A DNA stretch of 64,000 nucleotides, from NCBI GenBank assembly GCA_019187405.1, contig JABAQZ010000005.1, positions 1-64,000 on the forward strand, given 5' to 3'. The DNA is from Ignavibacteria bacterium (GTDB lineage: Bacteria > Bacteroidota > Ignavibacteria > Tepidaquicellales > Tepidaquicellaceae). Both the position numbers and the translations under genes were made by a program. The notes below the pieces were generated by a model. It was not told the DNA's origin and searched no databases. It was given only the letters and a program-made list of their open reading frames with translations. Positions 54,266 to 63,274 of this stretch are shown piece by piece. The first letter of the stretch is position 1; each line of letters starts with the position of its first letter.

Positions 54266-55555
54266 TCAGGATATTTCCTCAGCCGAATTTACCTTTGTCT
54301 TTAATTCTTCCTTAACTTCTATTTCGGCATAACTGATTATCCTGTCTATAAGTTTATCATTCAGTATTTTTGCTTTTACATCTTCGTTTTCTTTGTAAAC
54401 TTCCAATAGTTTTTCTGCAGGGATATTGTATTGTGATGCATTTTCATCCGCTATTTTTTTATAATCTTCTTCTTCAATGGTTATGTTTTCCATTTTAATT
54501 AGCTTTTCTCTGATAAGATGCCACTTGCCGCTGAAAATTGCATCGGCTCTTTTTTCTTTTTTAAATTCAGATTCGCTAAAGTTTGCAGGAAGTTTTTTGC
54601 TTTTGTTCTGCTCAAGATAATTATCTGTTATAGTGTTAAGTATGTTTTCAATATAAGATCCGGGGATTTCCACATCATTCAGTTTTACCAGTTCGCTAAT
54701 CACATCATCTCTTAGTTTCCTTTCGGATATTGAGTTGTATATTTTGGAAAGTGCGTCCCTGATTTCTTCACGAAATTCATCTTCAGTTTTTATAGTATCC
54801 TTACCAGTTATTTTTAAAAAAAACTTTTCGTCAAGTTCAGGATAGATTATCTTTTCAACTTTATTGCAAGTAATCTGAACTTTCTTTGCATTTCCTTCTG
54901 CATTGGTCGAATCTATTACTTTAACTTCGCCTTCTTTGATGCCCTTAAAAGCTTTCTTAAATTCCGGATAAATCTCTTCATTCCCCAGATATATCTTTAA
55001 ATCTTTTTGATTTTGTCCGATCAGTATATTTCCTGATTCATCGAGATTCTGCAGATCAACTGTAATTATGTAATTATCATCCGATGCAATGCCGTCAATT
55101 TCAAATCCAGCATTTCTGAATCTGTGATATTTAATTTCTTCATCAATAAGAGAATCGTCAATTTTATATTTAATCTGTTTTAATTCAAGATTTTTGTAAT
55201 TCTCAACTTTTAAATCAGGAAATACTTCAAAATTTATTTTAAATTTCAAATTTTTCTTTGGATCATAATTCAGATCTTTTATCTCACCTTTACCTGCCAG
55301 CTCTATATTATTTTCTATGATATAATCTCTGAAAATGTCTGCTGCAATATCCTCCAGGGATGAATATTCAATGCTGTCTCCGTAAAGCTTTTTTACCATA
55401 TCCAGAGGCATTTTACCTTTTCTAAATCCGGGATGCGTAGCTTTTTTTCTGAATTCTATGAATGCTTTGTTGAAATGCGGAATCAATTCATCGTAGCTGA
55501 TTTCAGCGGAAAGCTCCCTTCTTATATTTCCGGATTCATTAACCTTTATATCCAA
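54266..55555 (-). CDS. tig: Trigger factor
   Basis: 429 residues: ribosome-binding domain with the signature GFRKGKMPLDMVKKLYGDS (about 43-61), a divergent peptidyl-prolyl isomerase domain (about 145-225) and the helical C-terminal chaperone arms (EIPGSYIENILNTITDNYL...). It assists folding of nascent chains on the ribosome. MDIKVNES at the start is as usual for the family. Operon with clpP. Confidence 0.93.
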   Translation of the reverse strand: MDIKVNESGNIRRELSAEISYDELIPHFNKAFIEFRKKATHPGFRKGKMPLDMVKKLYGDSIEYSSLEDIAADIFRDYIIENNIELAGKGEIKDLNYDPKKNLKFKINFEVFPDLKVENYKNLELKQIKYKIDDSLIDEEIKYHRFRNAGFEIDGIASDDNYIITVDLQNLDESGNILIGQNQKDLKIYLGNEEIYPEFKKAFKGIKEGEVKVIDSTNAEGNAKKVQITCNKVEKIIYPELDEKFFLKITGKDTIKTEDEFREEIRDALSKIYNSISERKLRDDVISELVKLNDVEIPGSYIENILNTITDNYLEQNKSKKLPANFSESEFKKEKRADAIFSGKWHLIREKLIKMENITIEEEDYKKIADENASQYNIPAEKLLEVYKENEDVKAKILNDKLIDRIISYAEIEVKEELKTKVNSAEEIS

Positions 55556-55730
55556 TATATCTTTATTATTTTAAACTCCCAAATTACTTAAACTGTCCAG
55601 AAGTAACAAGGAATTAAATTTTAGAATTTCATTCCTTGATTTTTAACATTAATTAAAATTTTAAATCATATTTTGAGTAGAATGTTTGTTTAAAAACAAT
55701 TTCGAATTCTTTATCTTAAATAAAAAAACG

Positions 55731-57383
55731 ATGAAAAAATTTATGTCTGTTTTAATTTTGTTCTTTTGTGTCCTTATTCCTCAACTTTGCTCTTCACAAT
55801 CAAGAGGAATGATTTTAGGTGACATTTTATGGGAGATTGTAGTTCCTAATAATCCAGGAACTACAATTCAAGATAAACAAATCCGCAGCATTAAGCAGAT
55901 TCCCGATTTAAACGGTGATAATGTTAACGAAGTTGCAGTGGCTACGGGAAATTATTGGACAATATGTTTAAACGGTATAAATGGAAATGAACTCTGGAAA
56001 TTCAGCACTCATTTCGGAAGTATTAATACAGGTTCTGTGGAGTGGGAAGAAGCCATGACCATTGCCGATGTCAATAATGACGGTATTTATGATGTAGTAA
56101 TCGGTTGTGCAGGAGGCAATGAAATGGTTTATGCTCTTAATGGATTAAACGGCAGCAGACTATGGTCGTATGGAGATTCAATAATTACAAACGACGGCGA
56201 TATTGAAGCAATAAGCATCAGGTATGATTTTAACGGAGATGGAATCAAAGATCCTCTTGTTTCCACAAGCGGTGTCACAAACGGAGGTAGGCATGCATTG
56301 ATTTGCCTTAATGCAGTAAACGGACAGGAAATTTTTTACAGAGTTCAGCCGGAACCGTTTACCGATGATGTTGTAGCTACTGAATCCGGCGGTGCAATTG
56401 GCGTAAACAATAACGGAGCTCCTTATACGGTTAGAGGTTTCAATGCTTCGGGAAATACGACATGGAATTATAACGCTCCCGGTAATACATGGAGCTTAAA
56501 AGAAATTCCTGATGTCAGCAGTGACGGAATAAAAGATATTGTCGGGCTTTGCGGATTTACTGGCGCGGTTTTTGCAATTACTGGTAATGCAGGAACGCAG
56601 GTATGGTCACAAAGTCTGGGTTCAAGTAATAACGGTAAAATCACTCTGCTCGATGATGCTGACGGTAATGGTTTCATTGATATTTCTTTATCAGCCCCGC
56701 AGGTTGCTTACAGACTTGATTCCAAAACAGGGAATATCTTATGGTCGAATCCGCTTTCATCTTCGTACCTTCGCGGAATAGATAACATAAGTGATGTAAC
56801 AGGAGATACCATAGATGATTTAGTTGTCGCTACTCAGGTTCCGGCACGACTGCTTGTATTGAACGGTATCAACGGAAACATTCTCTTCGAGCACTTTTTC
56901 GGATCAACTCTGAATCAAAGAGGCGACAGAGCTGCAGTTTTAAATGATATCGATACCAATGGAGTTAATGAATTTCTCGGAGGCAACCGCGAAGGAAAGG
57001 TAATTTGCTTTTACGGAGGAAACGGAACTATAACTTCCGTAAACTCCGGAACGGAAATGCCGCATAAGTTTGCTTTACATCAGAATTATCCGAATCCGTT
57101 TAATCCTGTAACAGTTATCAGTTATCAATTAGCAGTAAATAGTTTTGTAAAATTAATCATCTATGATGCATTGGGGAAGGAAGTCGCGACTCTTGTAAAT
57201 GAAAAGAAATCCGTCGAAGGCAGACCCAGGACATATCATGTAGAGTTTGACGCCCGTCAAGTGTCGAGACAGGGGAGCGGATTAGCAAGCGGAGTATATT
57301 TTTACAGGCTTGAAGTTGAGGATCTTTCTACAAGTTCAGGACAGGCCTTTGTTGAAACGAAGAGAATGATTTTGATAAAATAA
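55731..57383 (+). CDS. Type IX-secreted FG-GAP/VCBS-type repeat protein
   Basis: A signal peptide (MKKFMSVLILFFCVLIPQLCSSQ) precedes FG-GAP/PQQ-like repeats: IPDLNGDNVNEVAVATGN, MTIADVNNDGIYDVVIGCAGG, RYDFNGDGIKDPLVSTSG, DVSSDGIKDIVGLCG, DADGNGFIDISLSAP, NDIDTNGVNEFLGGNREG. The Asp/Asn-rich loops are likely calcium sites. The C-terminal sorting domain begins LHQNYPNPFNPVTVISYQ and ends KRMILIK. I choose ATG 55731 because it starts directly on the signal peptide; the ATG at 55686 would add a 15-residue stretch before it. Near the end, VEDLSTSSGQAFVETK looks like an inserted mini-repeat between the last two strands. Confidence 0.85.
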   Translation: MKKFMSVLILFFCVLIPQLCSSQSRGMILGDILWEIVVPNNPGTTIQDKQIRSIKQIPDLNGDNVNEVAVATGNYWTICLNGINGNELWKFSTHFGSINTGSVEWEEAMTIADVNNDGIYDVVIGCAGGNEMVYALNGLNGSRLWSYGDSIITNDGDIEAISIRYDFNGDGIKDPLVSTSGVTNGGRHALICLNAVNGQEIFYRVQPEPFTDDVVATESGGAIGVNNNGAPYTVRGFNASGNTTWNYNAPGNTWSLKEIPDVSSDGIKDIVGLCGFTGAVFAITGNAGTQVWSQSLGSSNNGKITLLDDADGNGFIDISLSAPQVAYRLDSKTGNILWSNPLSSSYLRGIDNISDVTGDTIDDLVVATQVPARLLVLNGINGNILFEHFFGSTLNQRGDRAAVLNDIDTNGVNEFLGGNREGKVICFYGGNGTITSVNSGTEMPHKFALHQNYPNPFNPVTVISYQLAVNSFVKLIIYDALGKEVATLVNEKKSVEGRPRTYHVEFDARQVSRQGSGLASGVYFYRLEVEDLSTSSGQAFVETKRMILIK

Positions 57384-57670
57384 TTATTAATCCCCGGCGG
57401 CAGATGGTTTGTTGTTTGCGACTTTCATTTGCCTGCATAAAACTCATTCACAAGCAGCACAGGTATTGCAGCAGGTAAGCTCACTTTACACCAATAATGG
57501 CTTAATTGTCCAAAATTCTTAGTTCGGACAGTGAGACGGCTCAAGTATCATTAAATGGGGATTAATACTTAGCCAGTTTTTAATTATCTTTGATGGAAGG
57601 TGCAAAATATGATTTTGCGTTCAGTTGTAAAAACACAAAATTATTTACAAACCCTTTTTTAAATTTCTTT

Positions 57671-58033
57671 TTAAAAATCAGATTCATTAATAAGATTTGA
57701 ACTTTTTGCTAAGTTCTTGCAAACAGAATTTGTAAATTGTCCTTTAACGCTTGCATGGGAATAGTTTGTAGATTCCGGAGAATGGATACAATCTAAACTA
57801 TTTTCTCGAATTACCTTTGCTGTGAGTTGAAGAAGTCCAAAACTTTCACTGTCAATAACTGATTCTATGTAAGTTGTGAGTTTCTTTATATTTACAGAGA
57901 TCTCGTTTAAGGACTTTTTCTTAGGCTTAAATGCATATGAGCAAATTGTTCCGTCGGGTTTTAAATAGTCAGGATTATTTAAGGGAATTCTTCTTATTAA
58001 ATAATCATTGTCTAAAATCTCTACAATTTCCAT
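57671..58033 (-). CDS. Small protein of the TIGR04255 cassette (RRI...SYAFKP type)
   Basis: 120 residues, third gene of a three-gene unit. The N-terminus reads DNDYLIRRIPLNN...LKPDGTICSYAFKPKKKSLNEISVNI, resembling a widespread uncharacterised family with an RRI..., 'SSxAF' and 'LSV' pattern. The C-terminal half includes Cys and His residues (CIHSPESTNYSHASVKGQF) of unknown role. No function can be assigned. The start lies 3 bp behind the middle gene, implying coupled translation. Confidence 0.65.
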   Translation of the reverse strand: MEIVEILDNDYLIRRIPLNNPDYLKPDGTICSYAFKPKKKSLNEISVNIKKLTTYIESVIDSESFGLLQLTAKVIRENSLDCIHSPESTNYSHASVKGQFTNSVCKNLAKSSNLINESDF

Positions 58034-58036
58034 TCA

Positions 58037-58468
58037 TTAAGACAAGAACCAATTTATAATATCATAGTCCGATTCAATCAAATTACCGGATTTAAAAACA
58101 TCGTCATTTTCGTATGCTGTAAAAGTTATTTTATCATCAACTAAAATCTCTATCTCTAAAATTTTATTTCTCATCCTGGATTCCAATAATATATCTCCGC
58201 TTGGTGAGGGAGCAGTATAATAAACTTCAATATTATTTCTGTCCAAAACATTGACAACTTCAATTGCTTTTTCAATTGTCTTCTTATTCAAAGGCTGAGC
58301 ACCGTATGAATCCCAATTTTCATTGAGATTTAGAAATTCATGCAATTGATTTATTATTTTTATCTTGCCTGAAATATTCTTATTCGGTAGAATAACATTT
58401 GTTTGAAATTCATAGTATTCTGAAATTGAAATTGTCTCGTTTTGAGTCGGATAAAAGTTAGGAAACAT
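58037..58468 (-). CDS. Small protein of the TIGR04255 cassette (NWDSYGA type)
   Basis: 143 residues, the middle gene. The centre reads LNLNENWDSYGAQPLNKKTIEKAIEVV and then TAPSPSGDILLE. The 'NWDxYGAxP...A...P.PxGxIxLE' pattern recurs in small accessory proteins of unknown function in many bacteria. It starts 1 bp after the upstream gene stops. Biochemical role unknown. Confidence 0.7.
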   Translation of the reverse strand: MFPNFYPTQNETISISEYYEFQTNVILPNKNISGKIKIINQLHEFLNLNENWDSYGAQPLNKKTIEKAIEVVNVLDRNNIEVYYTAPSPSGDILLESRMRNKILEIEILVDDKITFTAYENDDVFKSGNLIESDYDIINWFLS

Positions 58469-58469
58469 G

Positions 58470-59195
58470 TTAATACTCCGGATTTAAAGTTTTCAAAAAT
58501 TCTTTTTTAATGAGAATTGTAAAGAAATGCTCTTTCAAAAATTCATGAGCTTTATTTAGCAGCTCCTTATACTCATTGTAAAAATCTTCAAAAGTTTTAT
58601 TAATAGATAAATCATAATCAATTAACGAACCTTTCATTTTGGTTAATTCCTTGCCAGTTACTTCAGCTGTATCCGTAATTTGCAACAATATTCTGAAATC
58701 TTCTTTTTGGAATTCGGTTCGAATGTATCTTGAAATACTGTCAAGGGGCTTATCATTTAGACTAAGTTGTAAATTTATATTTTTGAAAACATCCATGCTC
58801 TCAAAAAAATCAATATACCTCATTCCAATCCTGCTTACCTTGTCTATAATTTTAACATCTCTTAAAATATCTATCAAATGATCTATTTCTTTCATAAACA
58901 GAGTCCATCCCGAGTAATTATTTCTGATTGATAAAGAAACCATTTGCGGTCCTAACTGTAGAATGAAATTATCTTTTAAAAAATGATAATGCGGTAGAAA
59001 CTTTAGCTTTATGTCGGTCTCTAAAACTGACCTCGGGAGCTCGAGAATTGGAAGTTCCTCGTAATTTTTATAACTATCTTTTAATTTGTCATACAAAATT
59101 CCGAAAACTGCACTCGTGGGTACTGTTGATTTGAATCTAATTTCAACAGTTGCTTCAATAATTGGACAGGGTGATATTTTTTTTGGTAACTTCAC
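58470..59195 (-). CDS. TIGR04255 family protein
   Basis: 241 residues with the family's opening KKISPCPIIEATVEIRFKS, then LPRSVLETDIKLKFLPHYHFLKDNFILQLGPQMVSLSI and VSRIGMRYIDFFE. TIGR04255 proteins occur sporadically across bacteria, mostly in accessory regions, and have no established function. It is the first gene of a three-gene cassette with 1-bp and 3-bp gaps, immediately downstream of a type IIG restriction-modification gene, so a defence-related or signalling role is a reasonable guess only. Confidence 0.8.
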   Translation of the reverse strand: MKLPKKISPCPIIEATVEIRFKSTVPTSAVFGILYDKLKDSYKNYEELPILELPRSVLETDIKLKFLPHYHFLKDNFILQLGPQMVSLSIRNNYSGWTLFMKEIDHLIDILRDVKIIDKVSRIGMRYIDFFESMDVFKNINLQLSLNDKPLDSISRYIRTEFQKEDFRILLQITDTAEVTGKELTKMKGSLIDYDLSINKTFEDFYNEYKELLNKAHEFLKEHFFTILIKKEFLKTLNPEY

Positions 59196-59359
59196 AATTT
59201 AATTTAGCATTTTTGCATGTAAATTATTAAGATAAAATAAATATCCGGTTATCTTTTATTATCAGTAAAATGTCAGGTCAATAAATTCTATTTATGTATT
59301 AACGAACAAGCTTTTGTAAACATTTGGTATCGCTAATTACATGTTTGTTTTAGTTTATT

Positions 59360-62300
59360 TCATTTCAATTCAAATTTCTCATACGATTCTCTGCTTATAA
59401 TTTTCTCTATCTCGGGATCAACTATTTTTACTTCGTCGTAAGTCAACTCATATAACTTATAAACCATTATGTCTATTTGATTATCAAGGTCTGTAAAATT
59501 ATGCCCAAGCTTTCTTTTAGTTATTATGTTATTAACTTTTATACTGAATAAATATTCTTCTTTTTGAGTAATTCTTTTAATAGGAACGTTTATCATTTTA
59601 TTGTAATCAAGTTTTACTCTACCAGTATCTTCAGCATCGCCATATGCAACAAATTTTATTTTCTTAAACCAGTCAAACAGTTTCGAATTTAAAAAGCAAA
59701 ATAAGAACTTATTTTCAGAAATTATCATGTAACAAGAATTATTAATGTACCTCTTTTCATAATCCAAAAAAAATTCATGTTTTTTAGCAGTATGCATATA
59801 AATTAATTTTGGTTTTAAAAATTCATCGTAATATTTACATGCTCTCAAATTCCACCAATGCTTTCCTTTATCCTGTCTCGCTTTTAATTCATTTTCAAAT
59901 TGTGATAAGAAATTGAATGCAGTTGGAAATTTACTTTTAATATTTAAATCATACCCAGTTGCTAAAAAAAACTTATTGTAATCCAATAGATTCCATTTTT
60001 TTATATCAACAGATTTTGCATATGGCTTTATGAACTCTTTACTTTCTGATTTTCTTAATTTAATTGAATCCGATTCACTTAAGATAAAAGCCTCGTTAAA
60101 TCCAGTTGTTATTCCTCTATAAATCTTACCATTTACAAAATTGTTTAAAGTTATTGTATTATTGTAAGTTTTCTTCAAAAGACTTTTAGCTTTTGAATCA
60201 ATAAAAGACCAATCATTTTCATTCATTTGAACGATTCGTGAATTTCCCTTTTGAAAATTCTCATTAGTAAATTCTTCCAACCGCTTTATCGGAAAATATC
60301 TTGTTTCTCGTTTGAGTTTGTCATTTATAATTTTCGTAATAGAAGAATCAGTTGCTGCTTCAAAAACTGGTAGTTCAAAGAAATCAACAATTAAATCAAC
60401 AAAATATTTGTCTTTGAGCAAATTTCTTAACTCCAAACCATATTTTGTTTTCAGATACTTATTTAGAGTAATAAAAATTATGCATCCCATATTGGAAACA
60501 ATTCTTAATGCCTGCGAGAAGAAATAAACATATAAATCAGCTGTTCCATTTGCAACTTCCTTGTGAATTGAATTTAAAATAGCTTTATAATTTTTATCCA
60601 ATTTTTCTTGCCTAACATACGGTGGATTCCCAATCACAATATCAAATCCCTCATTTAATCCAAACATCCACTTTGGATCAAACCACTTTGCTGATTCATA
60701 AGAAAAAGGATTCCAGTTTGCGAGTTCGATTGCTCTGCCTGAGGTAATTCTATTTTTCGCGAGTTGCCTTGCCATCTTCTCCTGCGTTTGCAAGAATTCA
60801 TTTTCAATTTCTAATTTTCGCTTACCAGAACTTGTAAAATATTCATCTCTAAGTTCTTCCAGTTTGTTCATGTAATCGCTTTCGTCAAATAAACTTCCTT
60901 CTGATTCCGGAAGTCCGATTAAAGTATTTGAGGCAACAAATTTAAATTCGAGGTTTGGTAATGCAACAATTCCCCGGTTTTCTTTCTTATCATCTACATT
61001 TTCATCAACGACTAAAGTTAAGAAACATCTAAGCTTTGATATTTCAACGGCAATTGACTGAATATCAACACCATATATTGAGTCCTGTATCAATCCAAGT
61101 TTTCTTATGTAATCTAAGTTATCATTCTTAAATTTCAGTTTGATTTCTTTTTTCAGAACAGGATTATCAATTTTATCAAGCTTCTTTTCAAGCCACCTTT
61201 CAGAGTCTGGGTCAATCTTTTGCAAAATCAACAGCATCTTTTGAAGTATACCAATTGGAAAAGCTCCGCTGCCGCAAGCCGGGTCGAGAATTTTTATATC
61301 ATCGAGGGCATCAACAATCCTTTCTGCTTCATCTTTAGTAATTTCTATAACTTCTTCAGAGTAAAGCAATAGTGATGAAAGTTTTTTTTCTTCCATATCC
61401 GTTTTGGTAATCAGATACTGCTTTAAACTCTCATCAACCATATAATCTACTATCGGTCTCGGAGTATAATAACTTCCTGTCGACTTTCTTGCCGTCTCAC
61501 CGGTTTCAGGATTTATTTCAGCAAGAAGATTTTCAAATATCCTTCCGAGCATTTCCGGGTCAACGGACAAATCAATATCAACTGATGTATTTTCATCAAT
61601 TGTGAAGTTATACGTTTCAAGAATTTCAAAAAATTCCGATAACCATTTATCAGGAATTACTAAGCTATAAAGTGGCTTGGAATCATAGTAATCATCTCCA
61701 TGTGGTTCGAATAAACCTCCATTCAAAAAGGGGATATTCTCATACAGCTCATAATTCTTGAATTTAATTCTGTCATCTTTCTTTTTATTCATCACTTCAA
61801 AGAAAAGCTTCTCAAGTACAGAATGGTAATAATCATTATTTCCGTTTACGGCTTCTTTTGACAAAATATCCTCCGGAATAAGTGAAATTCCTTTTTGAGA
61901 TTTTTTCTTCTTAAGAAACCAGCAGAAAACAATTCTGCCTATCATTCTTACTGTAAATTCCTGCATCTTCTGATGATTGTCTGTAGACGGAAGTTGCATT
62001 AGAGGCTTAAACTTTTCCACTTTGCTTTTTATTTTTCTCTCTCCGCCAACAAGTTCCGTGAACTTCAGTGCGATTTCTCTGTAAAATTCCTTATTTACAA
62101 CTTCAACAGAAAATCTCGAATTCAAATCTTCAAAATCTTTTACTCTGCCTTTCTTTATTAAAAACTCTTCCGGAGTATGCGTCTTAGAATCCGGTCCCAG
62201 AAAGAATGAATATCTTCGCGGATTGGAATATTCTTTTTTGACCTTAGTATTTTCGAGACTAAAATTTATAGTTGCAAGCGAAAGTCGGTAATTTGGAGAA

Positions 62301-62587
62301 TTATCAGATATAAACAGAATTATAGCTTTCTTCGATGAATAATTCCGCATAATCCTGAAAATGTCTTTAGACAAAGAAACTCTCGGATCATACTCCGATG
62401 AATGCTTTGCTTCATATATTTTCAATTCAAGAGATTCAACTTTTCCAATGAGGGTAACTTCTTTAATGTGTGAAGGTGTAAATTCCAATGAAAGTATTTC
62501 ATCTTCTTCCGAATAATCGTTTGGGAGAAAATGATCCCGAAAAAAACTTATGTAGTCGGATTTGTTATAATGGTTTTTAAAGTTCAA
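59360..62587 (-). CDS. Type IIG (Eco57I-like) restriction-modification enzyme
   Basis: 1075 residues in one chain. The N-terminal part has a possible PD-(D/E)xK site (LELKIYEAKHSSEYDPR). The methyltransferase core has motif I DPACGSGAFPIG, motif IV NPPYV (GFDIVIGNPPYVRQE) for adenine N6 methylation, and the upstream MLGRIFENLLA...STGSYYTPRPIVDYM segment typical of Eco57I-type enzymes. The C-terminal third (GITTGFNEAFIL, YINNSCYMII, FLLNSKLF-type) is the target recognition domain. It would methylate host DNA and cut unmethylated DNA at an unknown sequence. It looks intact. Confidence 0.9.
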   Translation of the reverse strand: MNFKNHYNKSDYISFFRDHFLPNDYSEEDEILSLEFTPSHIKEVTLIGKVESLELKIYEAKHSSEYDPRVSLSKDIFRIMRNYSSKKAIILFISDNSPNYRLSLATINFSLENTKVKKEYSNPRRYSFFLGPDSKTHTPEEFLIKKGRVKDFEDLNSRFSVEVVNKEFYREIALKFTELVGGERKIKSKVEKFKPLMQLPSTDNHQKMQEFTVRMIGRIVFCWFLKKKKSQKGISLIPEDILSKEAVNGNNDYYHSVLEKLFFEVMNKKKDDRIKFKNYELYENIPFLNGGLFEPHGDDYYDSKPLYSLVIPDKWLSEFFEILETYNFTIDENTSVDIDLSVDPEMLGRIFENLLAEINPETGETARKSTGSYYTPRPIVDYMVDESLKQYLITKTDMEEKKLSSLLLYSEEVIEITKDEAERIVDALDDIKILDPACGSGAFPIGILQKMLLILQKIDPDSERWLEKKLDKIDNPVLKKEIKLKFKNDNLDYIRKLGLIQDSIYGVDIQSIAVEISKLRCFLTLVVDENVDDKKENRGIVALPNLEFKFVASNTLIGLPESEGSLFDESDYMNKLEELRDEYFTSSGKRKLEIENEFLQTQEKMARQLAKNRITSGRAIELANWNPFSYESAKWFDPKWMFGLNEGFDIVIGNPPYVRQEKLDKNYKAILNSIHKEVANGTADLYVYFFSQALRIVSNMGCIIFITLNKYLKTKYGLELRNLLKDKYFVDLIVDFFELPVFEAATDSSITKIINDKLKRETRYFPIKRLEEFTNENFQKGNSRIVQMNENDWSFIDSKAKSLLKKTYNNTITLNNFVNGKIYRGITTGFNEAFILSESDSIKLRKSESKEFIKPYAKSVDIKKWNLLDYNKFFLATGYDLNIKSKFPTAFNFLSQFENELKARQDKGKHWWNLRACKYYDEFLKPKLIYMHTAKKHEFFLDYEKRYINNSCYMIISENKFLFCFLNSKLFDWFKKIKFVAYGDAEDTGRVKLDYNKMINVPIKRITQKEEYLFSIKVNNIITKRKLGHNFTDLDNQIDIMVYKLYELTYDEVKIVDPEIEKIISRESYEKFELK

Positions 62588-62620
62588 GATTATTTTTTAT
62601 GATTGAACTCCTTAATTATA

Positions 62621-62890
62621 TCATTTTGGAAAATACCGATAAATTTCTTTTCGATGAAGGAATCTCACAAATACGATTGTGCCATACTCAAAAACTATTC
62701 CTATTCTGTAATCCCTAATTTTAATTCGATAGTGTATATTATGTCCCTTTAGTTTTTTAATATTAATTATTTCTTTGATATTCTTTGACACTCTCACATT
62801 CTCGATACAATCCGCAATAAGATTTAATATCTTCTTATCCCTGATCTTATCGGTGTCTTTTTCAAATGCCTTGTCAATTCTTACATTCAC
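62621..62890 (-). CDS. RelE/ParE-family toxin
   Basis: 89 residues: MNVRIDKAFEKDTDKIRDKKILNLIADCIENV..., IKKLKGHNIHYRIKIRDYRIGIVFEYGTIVFVRFLHRKEIYRYFPK. The G-x-x-x-YRIKIRDYRIG block and the terminal HR-x-IYRYFP are characteristic of the RelE superfamily. The typical role is mRNA cleavage at the ribosome or gyrase inhibition. It overlaps the upstream antitoxin gene by 4 bp and appears intact. Confidence 0.87.
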   Translation of the reverse strand: MNVRIDKAFEKDTDKIRDKKILNLIADCIENVRVSKNIKEIINIKKLKGHNIHYRIKIRDYRIGIVFEYGTIVFVRFLHRKEIYRYFPK

Positions 62891-63084
62891 CTTCTCAATT
62901 TCTTTATATATTTATCCGTATTGACATATTGTTTCGTTCTTCCTTCTTCTATAGCGAATGAAAGCCCAATCTCCTCAATTTCGGATTCACTTAAAACTCT
63001 TGTTTTTATTCCGATTTTCTTTGCCAAATCAACAAGCAGCTTAATATCTGATTTTGATTTGCTGTTTAGAATTACAGTTTCCAT
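62887..63084 (-). CDS. Small antitoxin partner of the RelE-type toxin
   Basis: 65 residues, beginning METVILNSKSKSDIKLLVDLAKKIGIKTRVLSESEIEEIGLSFAIEEGR. It precedes the toxin and overlaps it by 4 bp, the standard antitoxin-toxin arrangement. The N-terminal beta-strand plus helix resembles the small DNA-binding antitoxins paired with RelE toxins. The pair sits between a decayed gene and the restriction-modification gene, and would stabilise this accessory island. Confidence 0.8.
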   Translation of the reverse strand: METVILNSKSKSDIKLLVDLAKKIGIKTRVLSESEIEEIGLSFAIEEGRTKQYVNTDKYIKKLRR

Positions 63085-63274
63085 ATTTTTATATATTAAT
63101 CGATTATATTTTTTATTGTTTTTAAAATAACATTTTTTTCTTTTAAACTTAATTCATTTGAAATGTAAGATTTAATTTTAAAACTCTATAATTAATACAC
63201 ACAATCTGAATTTTAATATTTGTGAGTCCTTGAATGACACTGATGATGTCGAACAAATTACAAACACCTTAGAT

